A DNA stretch of 23,252 bases from Chara braunii (lineage: Eukaryota > Streptophyta > Charophyceae > Charales > Characeae): the NCBI GenBank assembly GCA_003427395.1, contig BFEA01000061.1, positions 2,955,396 through 2,978,647 of the forward strand. Direction: 5' to 3'. Position numbers and translations under genes: made by a program. This document shows positions 8,690 to 18,336 of the stretch, piece after piece; positions within the stretch are counted from its first letter, which is position 1; each line of letters starts with the position of its first letter. The notes under the pieces are model-generated. The model saw nothing but the letters and a program-made list of their open reading frames with translations. It did not search any database and was not told the origin of the DNA.

Positions 8690-9550
8690 CAAGGTAACCG
8701 TTGCGAGGGTCCCTCTAAGTCCGACGCATTGTTCATCGGATCCAACACGATAACATGTCTGTGGTGACCGCGACATTTAGTGCATTAGTTGGTCGTCGTG
8801 TTGAACACGACAACCATGATGATAGGCCTTCGGCTTCCACTGCCTTCGTCGTCGTGTCCAACACGATAGCCTTTCCTCTGGGTTGCTTACGATACCAGTG
8901 CACTGGTCATCAGATCCAACACGACAACCATTGGTCATCGGATCTAACACGATAACCACATATCCAGTTGATGACCTTTTGTGGTCGTCATCGTGTCCAA
9001 CGCGGTGACCTGTCTTCCGGGGTGCCTGCGACTTCCTGTGCCGTGGTCATCGGATCCAACACGACAACCGTATGGAGCCAGTGCCCACGATATCTACTTA
9101 CTGACCTTCTGACCGCGACATCCAGTGCATTAGTTGGTCGTCGTGTCGAACACGACAACCACGATGATATGCCTTCGACTTCCACTGCGTTCGTCGTCAT
9201 GTCCAACACGATAGCCTTTCCTCCGGGTTGCTTACGATACCAGTGCACTGGTCATCGGATCCAACATGACAACCACTGGTCATCGGATCTAACACGATAA
9301 CCACGATATCCAATTGATGACCTTCTGAGGTCGTCATCGTGTCCAACGCGGTGACCTGTCTTCCGGATGCCTGCGACTTCCTGTGTCGTGGTCATCGGAT
9401 CCAACACGACAACCATCTGGAGCTAGGCCCCGCGGTATCCACTTACTGACCTTTTGTGCTCGTCGTCGTGTCCAACGCTGTGACCTGTGTTCCGGGGTGA
9501 CTGCGACTTCCTGTGCCCTGGTCATCGGATTCAACACGATAACCAACCGG
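8690..9550. repeat. Palindrome array C with 345-bp higher-order unit
   Basis: A block starting GACCGCGACA occurs at 8766 and again at 9111 (period 345). Each block contains five or six dyads. Part of the unit returns a third time near 9327-9545 in shortened form. One dyad per unit is full (GGTCGTCGTGTT, then SAACACGACAACC). The others have an intact right arm (CCAACACGACAACC) but a left arm altered to the same form, GGTCATCGGAT, in every copy. Some right arms read ACGATAACC. This array has diverged from A and B and was then amplified. Confidence 0.9.
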
Positions 9551-9585
9551 TGCTAGGGCCCATGCCATCCAGTGAATGACCTTCT

Positions 9586-11870
9586 GTGGTGCCTGAGGAA
9601 GATCGTTGTGCCTTTCTAAGCTTCGACCGTCTGGAGCTCAAATGTCTCTCCTATGCTGTTTTTGTTTTGGATAGCAGGCGATCACCATACGCTAACACTA
9701 CCTGCCGTAGTGTCTACCACAACGCTTTCCTGCGTCATCGTGTTCGCAACAATCAGAGGTTCACGGCGTGCTTAATAGGGAGTTGTGATGTCTCTCCCGT
9801 GCTGTTTCTCGTCGGTATAGCCGACGATCGCCAGTTACCAGCACTGAAGACTAAATCACTCGATCAATTGCCTAATCTGACATATGTGCGCAGTGGTCAG
9901 TTCGAAAAAAAGACAATGTCGATGGTGTTCTCGAGAACTCTCTTTCATGGCATTCCGACGTCTACTACTGATGTCTATCCTGTGTTGTTTCTGCTGTCCT
10001 CTAAAACAGTGCATTTGGTGGTCCGGACCAAGCTGCTACGAAATTGATGTCTATCCTGTGCTGTTTCTGTTGTCCTCTATAATAGTGCATTTGGTCGTCC
10101 GGACTTCGGACTGCCGACTGTTTGGCACAAACTGGTGGTTCTCAACCCAAGCTGCTGCGAAAGCAGGGGTAGTCTCAAGTGCGACACAATCAGAGGTTCA
10201 CGGCATGCTTAGGGAGCTGTGATGTCTCTCATGTGTTGTTTCTCTTCGGGATAGCCGACGATCGCCAGTTATCAGCATTGAAGACTAACTCACTCGATCA
10301 ATTGCCTAATCTCACATATGTGCGCAGTGGTCAGTTCAAAAAAAGACAATGTCGACGGTGATCTCGAAAACTCTCTTTCATGGCATTCCGATGTCTACTA
10401 CTGCCCTTTTCGACCGTCTAGAGAACTGATGTCTATCCTGTGCTGTTTCTGTTGTCCTCTATAACAGTGCATTTAGTGGTCCGGACCAAGCTGCTACGAA
10501 ATTGATGTTTATCCTGTGTTGTTTCTGCTGTCCTCTATAATGGTGCATTTGGTGGTCCGGACTTCGGACTGCCGACTGTTTGGCACAAACTGGTGGTTCT
10601 CAAACCAAGCTGCTACAAAAGCGGGGGTAGTCTTATCGTGTTCAACACCATTACAGCGATTGGCGCCTGTTTTGACCGTCCGGTGCACTGATGTCTATCC
10701 GTGTTGTGTCTATTCTGGATACGAGATGATGCCCCAAGCTATCGTGGTCTGACGTGTTCAACACGATCACAGCTACTGGTGCCCAGAACGGTCTTCCATA
10801 TGCGCTCGGACGACGGGCTTTGACGACACACTACGAGTGGGGAGGCTGTCGCGTCCCTTACAATAGTGCTTTTGGCGGTCCGCACTTCGAACTGCCGATT
10901 GTTTGGCACATATCAGAGGTTCACGGCGTGCGTCGGGATCTCTGATGTCTTTCCCGTGCTGTTTCTCTTCGGGATATCCGACGATCGCCAGTTACCAACA
11001 GTGAAGACTGCACATATTTTGACGGTGGTCTCGAGATCGAACTGCCTTTTTTTCGACGTCTACTAATGCCCTTTTCGACCGTCTGGAGAACTGATATCTA
11101 TCCTGTGCTGTTTCTGCTTTGTGTCCTCTATAATAGTGGATTTGGTGGTCCGGACTTCGGACTGCCAACTGTTTGGCACAAACAGGTGGTTCTCAAACCA
11201 AGCTGCTACGAAAGCGTGGGTAGTCTCAATTGCTGTCTTACAGGGCGTTCCGTCGTCATCGTGTTCAACACGATAACAGCGACTGCTGGCTGTTTCGGGC
11301 GTCTGGTGCACTGATGTCGCTTCGTGCTGATGTCTCTCCGTGATGTTTCTCTTGTGGATACGAGACGATGCCTCAAGCTATTGTGGTCTGACGTGTTCGA
11401 CACGATCACAGCTACTGATGCCCGTGTTGTCGCACAAAAGTGTCTTGCTGATGTCTCTCCTGTGTTGTTCCTCCGTCCGACTTCGTTACCAGTCCACAAT
11501 ACTAGAGCCTGCCTCGCCTTGTCAAGTGCCTAACCATAGGAGCGGCAGATGGTCGATAAATAATGACATTGTGTTTGTGCAGTATATGGAAACAATGGTC
11601 TTCCATAACGGTCTTCCATATGCGAACGGGTGACGGGCTTCGACGACACACTACGTGTGGGGAAGCTGTCGCGTCCCTTACAATAGTGCTTTTGGCGGTC
11701 CACACTTCGGACTGCCGACAGTTTGGCACATAAGGAAGGTTCTCAACACGAGCTGCCAATGCGCTCGGTGGTCGGCGGTCCGCACTTCAAACTGCCGCCA
11801 GTTTGGCACATAAGGAAGGTTCTCAACACGAGCTGCCAATGCGCTCGGTGGTCGCAAGCATAGGATGATG
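9586..11870. repeat. Complex satellite built on a GATGTCT motif
   Basis: About twelve copies of GATGTCTMTCCYGTGYTGTT are scattered at about 9640, 9787, 9970, 10046, 10221, 10428, 10504, 10690, 10945, 11092, 11330 and 11451. Longer blocks around them repeat. A block with ATCAGAGGTTCACGGC recurs at about 9752, 10189 and 10912. A block with TTTGGTSGTCCGGACTTCGG recurs at 10089, 10549 and 11141. A block ending in TGGTCTGACGTGTTC lies at 10744 and 11385. Three degenerate palindrome dyads with TCGTGTTCAACAC-like cores lie at about 10638, 10750 and 11260. Open frames are short and overlap in several registers, so I treat the region as non-coding. Confidence 0.85.
11694..11853. repeat. 80-bp tandem duplication
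   Basis: Copy one is 11694-11773 and copy two is 11774-11853. They differ at only about four positions. The unit begins GGCGGTCC and ends GCGCTCGGTGGTC. The low divergence makes this the most recent duplication in the satellite region. Confidence 0.92.
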
Positions 11871-12273
11871 AGTCATTCAGAAGTCGTTGTGTTCGGCGCG
11901 ATTCGGATTGCTAGTGCCTGATATAGATTTGATATGGAATGTATTCGGTCAGTTGCAGGTGACTGTTGTGGAAAGGGTTTCTGATTGGTCATCATGTTCA
12001 AGAGACGTATGATCTCCTAGCTAAATGAAAACAATCCGTTCACATTTCTCAACCAATGTTGACATGCGTGTCGTCATACCTAAATTGCTGTCATTTTATG
12101 AATATGAATTTTGTTTTCTTTTTAGTTATTCGTCTTCACATCAACGCTTCGATTGAGTAATCTGTTTTACGTGTCTGACACATGCGTTGAATGATTATCA
12201 ACTCTTTATCATATACGTCACGAGTTCTCGCCTTAACTACATTAACCAGCTTATTTGTCCTCACATACTCATT
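11871..12273. other. Gene-free leader before the DUF7869 gene
   Basis: AT-rich, unlike the satellite to its left. A pyrimidine-rich stretch with TTTTGTTTTCTTTTTAG (about 12108-12124) could be a splice acceptor. I saw no clear terminal inverted repeat marking the left end of the element. Confidence 0.4.
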
Positions 12274-13131
12274 ATGCCTTGCGGTAATTCATATCGGAGA
12301 GCTGAACATCCAGCGCTGGCAAGTATGGACTGCGTGGCGTCTAACACATTACTGGATAAAAATTGTCATGCGGAAATGCATGACCTCGCTATGTGCTCTC
12401 CAGATTCCGAACATGTCATTCGTGACGACATCTTCACTTTCAACACGCCTGCTCGTAAAAGAATGAGAGAATTGGAATTCGATGTCACTACTTGCGAGAG
12501 CAGCTCCCCTTCCGTTCAGCGTCAACGACAGACACATGAATCTGATGTTGCATGTCGTAGAGCTGATAACTGTGACACTTACAGTTCAACATCTGATGTA
12601 GACCGCGTCTTGTGGGTGCCCAAAGATTCACTCCGGGATCCTGAACATGATTATTCCCACCATTTTGTTGACTTTGGACTTGCCACAAAAAATTTCAACT
12701 CATATAAGGAGAGGGAAGACGATGGGAGCTCGAGTGCTTCAATTTCTTCTAGTGCCGATAGTTCTCCTGACAAAGACAATCATCCATGCATTGATCACTG
12801 TCAGCGTAAGGATGACGACAATCATGGTGTTGTTTCAAATTTTGATGACATTTTTTCACATAGATTGTCTTCAGAAAAACATCCGTATACTTACCGACGG
12901 AGGATACCGAGATTAAACTATAGTTTGGAGTCCGTTCATCGAAATTTGACCAGGAAAACGTTAGTAAGCGTTCGTGGGAAAAATTGTTGTAGACGAGAAT
13001 GTTGTGCACACATGACCTTAGATGACATCAAAGTTATCCAGAGTGCATATTACTCCAAGGATCACAAAAACAGAGATTCGTGGTGGATAGAAACTTTGAA
13101 ATGGTTTACATTTGTAGAAGACGGGAAATAG
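12274..13131 (+). pseudogene. DUF7869 gene, N-terminal part before the TAG
   Basis: The first 285 codons after ATG 12274 are Ser/Asp-rich and poorly ordered (for example SSSASISSSADSSPDKD at about 12730-12775). A basic, Cys-containing module follows (GKNCCRRECCAHMTLDDIKV at about 12970-13030), which may bind zinc. The TAG at 13129-13131 falls between FVEDGK and IVQPIVGKRKVCISAW. The later wording matches the usual VxGxxVCxxAW-like core of the family, so the stop is inside the domain. Confidence 0.7.
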
Positions 13132-13882
13132 ATTGTGCAACCAATTGTGGGGAAAAGAAAGGTGTGCATTAGTGCATGGTGCTTCACGTTAGGTGTATGT
13201 AGAAATACATTTATAAAGAAACGGATGACCTTGTTAAAAGGTCATGTCATGCCAGAGCATGGCAACATTGGACTCAGACGTACATCTGCTATGTTTGCGG
13301 CAATGTATGGTAAGCTCAAGTCATTTATACGTGACAACGGAGATTCCATGCCCAATGATATGAAGACGAGAAATGGAGAATCGAGGGTGGTTTTGAGATT
13401 GCCCGCCTGGTACAATAAGGTGGACGTTTACAAGTTGTTGAAGACGCAGTTTGACAACATGGAGGGTCCAACTATTTCTCTCCAAGTGTTTTACAACATG
13501 TGGAGAAGACACTTTTGGCATGCAAAATTTCATGAGATTGATCAAAATTTTACAAAATGTGAGAAGTGTGTGGAATATAAAGAGTCCATCAATTCTGCAA
13601 AATACCCACGAGTTCGTGAACATTTCGTCTCTTTGCGTGACAAGCATTTGGACCTTCAACTCCAGCATCGGGCGGCTTACGAGGTGTGGAAGGATGAATC
13701 GAAAAGGCTGGCCTCAAACAGTTTATGCATCATCATTGATGACATGGACCAAAGTAAGACCAGTATTCCACATTTCGGTGGAGAAAACATATCAAAAGCA
13801 TTTGCGAACGTCCCGATGTTGAAGACAAACTTGACGGCCATCATCGCACACGGACGTTCTCCCTCTGTGGTTTCCTTGCTAC
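13132..13882 (+). pseudogene. DUF7869 gene, central part with first acidic motif
   Basis: The same frame continues after the TAG. It contains a Cys/Trp core, RLPAWYNKVDVYKLL, the CxxC pair, a helical stretch (LRDKHLDLQLQHRAAYEVW) and IIIDDMDQSKTSIPHFGG, the probable first acidic motif. The frame is lost near 13860: the old frame runs on to 13983 without family wording, while the next frame picks up PHDSNVF at 13883. One extra base, or two missing bases, accounts for the shift. Confidence 0.75.
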
Positions 13883-14617
13883 CCACACGATTCGAATGTT
13901 TTTGTTTCGTCCATCATGAAAGTCCTTCGCGATGTTCAGGTGTCAAGCGGCTTACCTCCAATACTCAGCATACAAGCGGATAATTGTTGGAGAGAGAACA
14001 AGAATAGATATGTGTTAGCATTGGCCGCAACCTTTGTGAAATTCGGTTTCTTCAAAGAGGTTGAGTTTGGCTTCATGCTAGTGGGGCACACACACACAGA
14101 TGTCGATGCCACTTTTAGTCACTTTTCCCACAAGCTGAGAATGCATAACACATACAATATGACTGATCTTTTTAACATCATTGTTCGCTCACAAACTGAT
14201 CGCCCGTCATGCACATTCATGAACGAAATTGCTGATTGGAGAAGTGTTGTGAAACCATTTTTAGTGAAAAGGTTGACAGGTCACACTCGACCGCATGCGT
14301 TTAGATTTTTTATGGAAGGTGATAACCCTGTGCTCCAGTGGAAGGAGTATTGTACGAGTCCTGAGTGGTCGGCGCCAGTTTACTCTTTTAAGAGAGATGC
14401 GAACAAGGGATATGCAGAATCGCAATGGCCAATTTTGTCAAAGTCTGTCACACCTGACCGAAATCACAACGATTTTGTTTCAGGTGTGGAAGGCGTGGAG
14501 ACATTTGTTGATTGGTTAGAGAACAAACAACACGAATGGGTCGGAATGAAGGATGAGATAAACTTTTCGAAAGAAAAGTGCGCTGTCATACTGAAAAAGG
14601 TTTCTAGAAACAGTTGA
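13883..14617 (+). pseudogene. DUF7869 gene, C-terminal catalytic-like part
   Basis: It begins PHDSNVFVSSIMKVLRDV, then QADNCWRENKNRYV, FGFFKEVEFGFMLVGHTHTD and VDATFSHFSHKL. These are the most conserved blocks of the family. A tail of about 150 residues (AFRFFMEGDN, EWSAPVYSFK) also matches the general pattern. TGA at 14615-14617 ends the frame after VILKKVSRNS. Confidence 0.8.
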
Positions 14618-14669
14618 AGATCAGTATGGGTCTGAATCTCGAAGGTCGTCGCTGCAGGCTGGCTTCTAG

Positions 14670-15179
14670 CTGTCACTGGAAGGAATTGCAAATAACGATT
14701 CACAGAATATTGATATTGTTTTCCTCATGAAAAATGAAGAGAACCCAGAGCCGCTTTTCGTAGGACCCGCTAATGAGCGTCCAAAACCAGAGTTGAACCC
14801 GTTGACAGACGTCGAAAAGGGGCAATTTGTTCTCTTACGTTTGTCACAAGATGATATTGATGAAGGTGTTCCTGTGTGGATGAGAGGAGTCCTTTCCACT
14901 GTTGACACCGAGGTCAAATCATCGATACTCAACCACGTCCTCATTGAATATTGGGTGCCACAACCAGTCGTGAAATCTCTCGCTGCGCAATATAGAAACG
15001 CGTGGAAGAAGACAAGGAAGAAGGACAAAACCGCACTTGAGCAATGGCAGCATGCGGACTGTATTTTGTGGAGGTATACGTCAAAAATTTCGCGCTTCGA
15101 GAACGGACTGCACATTCCTAAATTAGCGAGAGAAAAATCTATGGCATGCCTTGCTCTTCCTGACGATGAGGAACGTTAG
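14670..15179 (+). pseudogene. DUF7869 gene, tail in a third frame
   Basis: Open from after a TAG at 14667-14669, through ATG 14727, to TAG 15177. It contains PLTDVEKGQFVLLRL, WMRGVLSTVD, VLIEYWVPQP and a Lys-rich helix (WKKTRKKDKTALEQW). The wording suggests a small beta-rich module like the C-terminal chromo- or SH3-like tails on some transposases. It could be a separate short gene starting at 14727, but the position and the protein-like sequence upstream of that ATG favour a broken extension. Confidence 0.55.
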
Positions 15180-15211
15180 CATTCTTGATGGTGAAAAACT
15201 TTAACCCTAAT

Positions 15212-15345
15212 TTTATCTCATTCCAATGTTGTTTGAAGCATATTTGGGTGTTTTGCAAAATGGTCCAACCATTTGCTTTATCTCATTCCAATGTTGTTTG
15301 AACCGTATTTTGGTGTTTCGCAGAATTGTCCAACCATTTCCGACC
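15212..15345 (+). repeat. 65-bp tandem duplication after the DUF7869 gene
   Basis: TTTATCTCATTCCAATGTTG starts at 15212 and 15277. Both copies continue with TTTGGTGTTT-like and GTCCAACCATTT words. The copies are imperfect. Confidence 0.8.
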
Positions 15346-15831
15346 ATAGGATGGCCGCCCAGTGGCATCGTATGGGGAAGAAACATGTGGAGTCAGATGG
15401 GAGCGATTTTTTTCACTTCAGAAGTTGTTTTTCAGAATTCAATACTGAGCGTCCAAGGTGTGGACGTCGAACCAGACCATTGGGAACATGGTCCTCGGCA
15501 GTCTCTCTACGTTTGTGGTCGTCGGTGTTGCGGGTCGGGAATGTACCCGCGAGAGGTGCTCGCACCATTCTCACAGTTGTATTACTCTGCAGTGAAAATC
15601 TACTACAACAATATGAAGGTCATGACATTGTTTTCTACGGCAACATGCATCCAAGGACGTTGCAAGGTGTCATTCCTTGTTTTTAACGACTATTCTGCAA
15701 GTACAAGCACGTCCAATGTTGAGACCCTCGATGCGCGACGGCTAGCAGAATTTCGGAGAGCGATTAGAGAACAACTGATGTTGAAAATATTAGTAGATGG
15801 CCTTGTTGACACGACAATAAAATATGTGTGA
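15346..15831 (+). CDS. Weak hypothetical open frame
   Basis: A 201-codon frame opens at ATG 15226 in the 65-bp duplication and ends at TGA 15829-15831. The part after 15346 has ordinary composition (EPDHWEHGPRQSLYVCG, TLDARRLAEFRRAIREQ). No domain is recognised. An overlapping frame ends at 15686 and also has protein-like wording (HDIVFYGNMHPRTLQG), which suggests a frame-shifted remnant rather than an intact gene. It may belong to the DUF7869 element. Confidence 0.25.
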   Translation: MGWPPSGIVWGRNMWSQMGAIFFTSEVVFQNSILSVQGVDVEPDHWEHGPRQSLYVCGRRCCGSGMYPREVLAPFSQLYYSAVKIYYNNMKVMTLFSTATCIQGRCKVSFLVFNDYSASTSTSNVETLDARRLAEFRRAIREQLMLKILVDGLVDTTIKYV

Positions 15832-15904
15832 GATCTCCTGTTCCGGGAATATGAGAGCATAGAAGCGCATGTAGAATACAGGGACCCTGCACATCATGAA
15901 CAAA

Positions 15905-16375
15905 ATGATGCCACTGTTTTAGAAAACTGGACAGTTTACAATAGACGATAGTTAGCTTTAAGTTATTATGATGACAAAATATTCCGTTTACTGCAAACCA
16001 AATAGAACAAGAGTTACTAAATACAAGCCTATGGTTCCATCTTTCCTGATGTCAAACAAGATTTGCTTTAAATTAAGCAATCTGTTTTTTTTTTTTAGGT
16101 GGCAACACTTGTAGATGTAGAGGAACAGGGAACATCATTGATAATATGTTAACACTGTTTTGGAAGATTGGACAGTTTACAATTATGGAACTTAAAGTTG
16201 ACTTAACTTAGTCGAAAGTATGATGGCAAAAGGTTCAAATCTTTTACAGCAAATAGGGGACCCGGTGTCTGTAAGGGGGCCTCACCAAGGTTTTTGCTTT
16301 AAGTTAATATGCACTCTGTTTCTTTGAAATTCCTTAGTGGCAAACTTTGTGATGTAAGAGGCGGAGGCTCCATTG
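15905..16375. repeat. Diverged direct duplication, about 235-240 bp
   Basis: Copy one (about 15905-16120) and copy two (about 16146-16375) share ACTGTTTT, TGGACAGTTTACAAT, ATGATGRCAAAA, TTTGCTTTAA and GGCAAC/GGCAAA words in the same order, 231-241 bp apart. AT-rich, without coding potential. The stretch 15832-16637 has no gene that I can support. Confidence 0.7.
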
Positions 16376-16637
16376 CGAGGCATATGACGGTGGCCCCTTT
16401 GCCCAGCATATTCTGAACCTTTTGAATACACATTTTTGTTCGTATTGTTCATGTCTTATTATGATTGTTAAGAAGAAGCTTTCCTTTGTTAACACCATGG
16501 ACTGGTTGTTCGTTATATGTTTTGAAGTTTGTTAAATTTTCCATCATTGTATTTTCTATATATCGATAATCTTCTCGGACCCTCTCATAAATGTTAATGA
16601 CGACTGTTTTGTCTAATATTTGATAATTTAGGTATGT

Positions 16638-18075
16638 TCACTTTTCGTAAAACATTTCACTTTTAACGAAAACACCGTTGATTATGGCCGCGTTGTATTT
16701 AGATTGTCGTGATAAAATTATTACTTCATTTATCAGAAGAATGTTATCTTGAATTTTCCTACCTTGAATAAAGCCTGTCTGTGATGGATGAATGATATCC
16801 TCCATCACTCGGATCATTCGGTTTGCTAGGGCTTTCGCCACCATTTTATACACGACTGTCAATAGGGTAATCGGTCGATAGTTCCTAATATTGCTCTTGG
16901 CGCCCTTTTTGTGTAGCAGGGAGAGTACCCCTTGACCCACTACTTCACCCATTTTACCGGACCCCCAAACCGCCTCATAATAATCCATCAGATCTTGGGA
17001 TAGGGGGCCCCACATGGACTCCCAAAATTCCTTTGGAAGCCCATTAATACCGGGCATTTTCTCCTCCTTCATCAACAGGAGTGCTGTCCAAATTTCTTCT
17101 TTTGCCAGGGGCCTTTCCAACATTCTCGATGCTCATCCGAAAGGCTTTTCTGGAGCAGCTCTAAAAAATTTTCTATGTCCTTCTCCCTGTGCTCCTTCGG
17201 CTGAGTCTTGCATCCTAATGTGAAAAACTCTTGGAAAACCTTCCGTGCGATGTATACACATTGTGGGGTAGAGGTGGCCAACGAGTCTTGTTCCCGATTA
17301 GGGTCAGCCAGACCATCTATGACAGTTCTACTCGTTCTTGTCCTTGCGAGAGCAAAAGAGAGGGAGTTCATCGATCCTTCGGTTCGATATCTTTGTAGCT
17401 TTCCCCTGATGCGTGCACCTTGCCACCGGTGTTCCATACTAGCCATCAGTTTCGCTTCAAGAGATTGTATTGCCTCTGCGAGGTTTGTTGTTCCATTGGG
17501 ATCCGCTTTCTCTTGCTGCTTTAGTTGGCTTAGCTGGTTCTGAAGGGTCACATCTGTAAAATGTCTTTGTGCAGCTACTACTTTTGACCACTCATTGCAT
17601 TTCCTTGCCAAATATATGAGGCCATTATTGAACCATTGAACATCATCGCAGATGAACTACCTATGAGATTGCCAGTCTGACCATGCATCCATGATGTGCG
17701 TGCGGAATTCTGGTGTAGATAACAAGATGTATTTAGCTTGTATTACCCTGGCCCCTGGTCGGGCTTTTTCCTGAACGTCAAAATTACTACACAGATTGCG
17801 TGATCTAACCCCGGATATGGGCTCTGCGGGAAAATTTCCGCGATCTGTAACGCCCCTTCCAGATCCTCCGAAATGAGGATCAGATTAATGCGAGATCGGG
17901 AAATTCTTTCCGGTCCATTTTTTCGTAAACACGAAAAGGCCCGTCTGGTTAGAAACAACCTACGGAATGCGTCATATATGCACAAGGATGCGTAGAGATT
18001 TGAGATAATTGCTCGTCCGTTTCCACCTGCACCGGGCACGGTGTGGGGATGCGAATTGGAATTAAAAATCAAACA
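16638..18075 (-). mobile_element. Decayed LINE (non-LTR retrotransposon) fragment
   Basis: On the minus strand, three frames together give a LINE ORF2-like order. 18072-17743 resembles the end of an APE-type endonuclease, with ISRSRINLILISEDL and PGLDHAICVVI (the usual D-H motif). 17743 to about 17600 continues in another frame with FRTHIMDAWSDW. 17611 to about 17125 is the linker between domains. 17123-16638 is the start of the reverse transcriptase, with NYRPITLLTVVYKMVAKALA and QTGFIQGRKIQDNILL. At least two frameshifts and several stops are present. The YxDD catalytic motif is missing because the sequence ends before it. Loss of the 3' half is unusual for LINEs, which mostly lose 5' ends, so the right half was probably deleted or overwritten. 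Confidence 0.85.
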
Positions 18076-18318
18076 TAAAAAAAATTGGAACTATACACTG
18101 TCAGAGAAAAACGATTAGCATGGGCACGCACAAGCATGACACACATGAATTGAGAAATGAGGGGGTGTGCTAGGAGTATTGACATGAGGATGGGATGGGA
18201 GGTGGTCTCATATTCCAGGACACCCATGGGCTACTGCTCCAGGTGATCACTGTATACTCAGTGACTGGCCTCTACAACACCATGGACTTAAAAAAAAAAA
18301 AAAAAAAAAAAGAGAAAT
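18076..18318. other. Gene-free stretch ending in a poly(A) run
   Basis: Unique-looking DNA ending in 22 A residues at 18290-18311. The run faces rightward, opposite to the LINE, so it is not the LINE tail. It could be the tail of a small retroelement inserted from the left, but no SINE promoter boxes are visible. Confidence 0.45.
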
Positions 18319-18336
18319 GGGGCCTCGCTGCACTAC
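18319..18336. repeat. Left terminal inverted repeat
   Basis: GGGGCCTCGCTGCACTAC, inverted partner at 19651-19667. It starts 7 bp after the poly(A) run. Confidence 0.8.

Larger units (their letters stand above)
12274..15179 (+). pseudogene. DUF7869-type transposase-like gene, broken
   Basis: A rightward gene is spread over three frames. The first frame is open from ATG 12274 (an upstream ATG at 12187 is possible), passes a single TAG at 13129-13131 and continues to about 13860. Reading then shifts to the second frame (PHDSN at 13883) until TGA 14615-14617. It shifts again to the third frame, from about 14610 or 14670, to TAG 15177-15179. Family hallmarks are a CxxC pair (KCEKCVEY, about 13555-13580), IIIDDMDQSKT (about 13732-13765), QADNCWRENKN (about 13973-14005) and GHTHTDVDATFS (about 14084-14120). 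The order and wording match DUF7869 proteins, which are abundant in mobile-element-rich eukaryote genomes. Three spaced acidic residues suggest an RNase-H-like DDD fold; that part is inference. A second stop (TAG 14667-14669) interrupts the join to the last part. Confidence 0.8.

Noticed and set aside
1-15179. Nuclear code with UAA/UAG read as glutamine
   Set aside because: Several stops fit, but a TGA and multiple frameshifts also break the genes, and nearly all Gln codons are CAA or CAG. Decay explains everything. Kept as a testable alternative.
18290-18311. Poly(A) run as the tail of the LINE
   Set aside because: The LINE runs on the minus strand and its 3' side is at lower coordinates.
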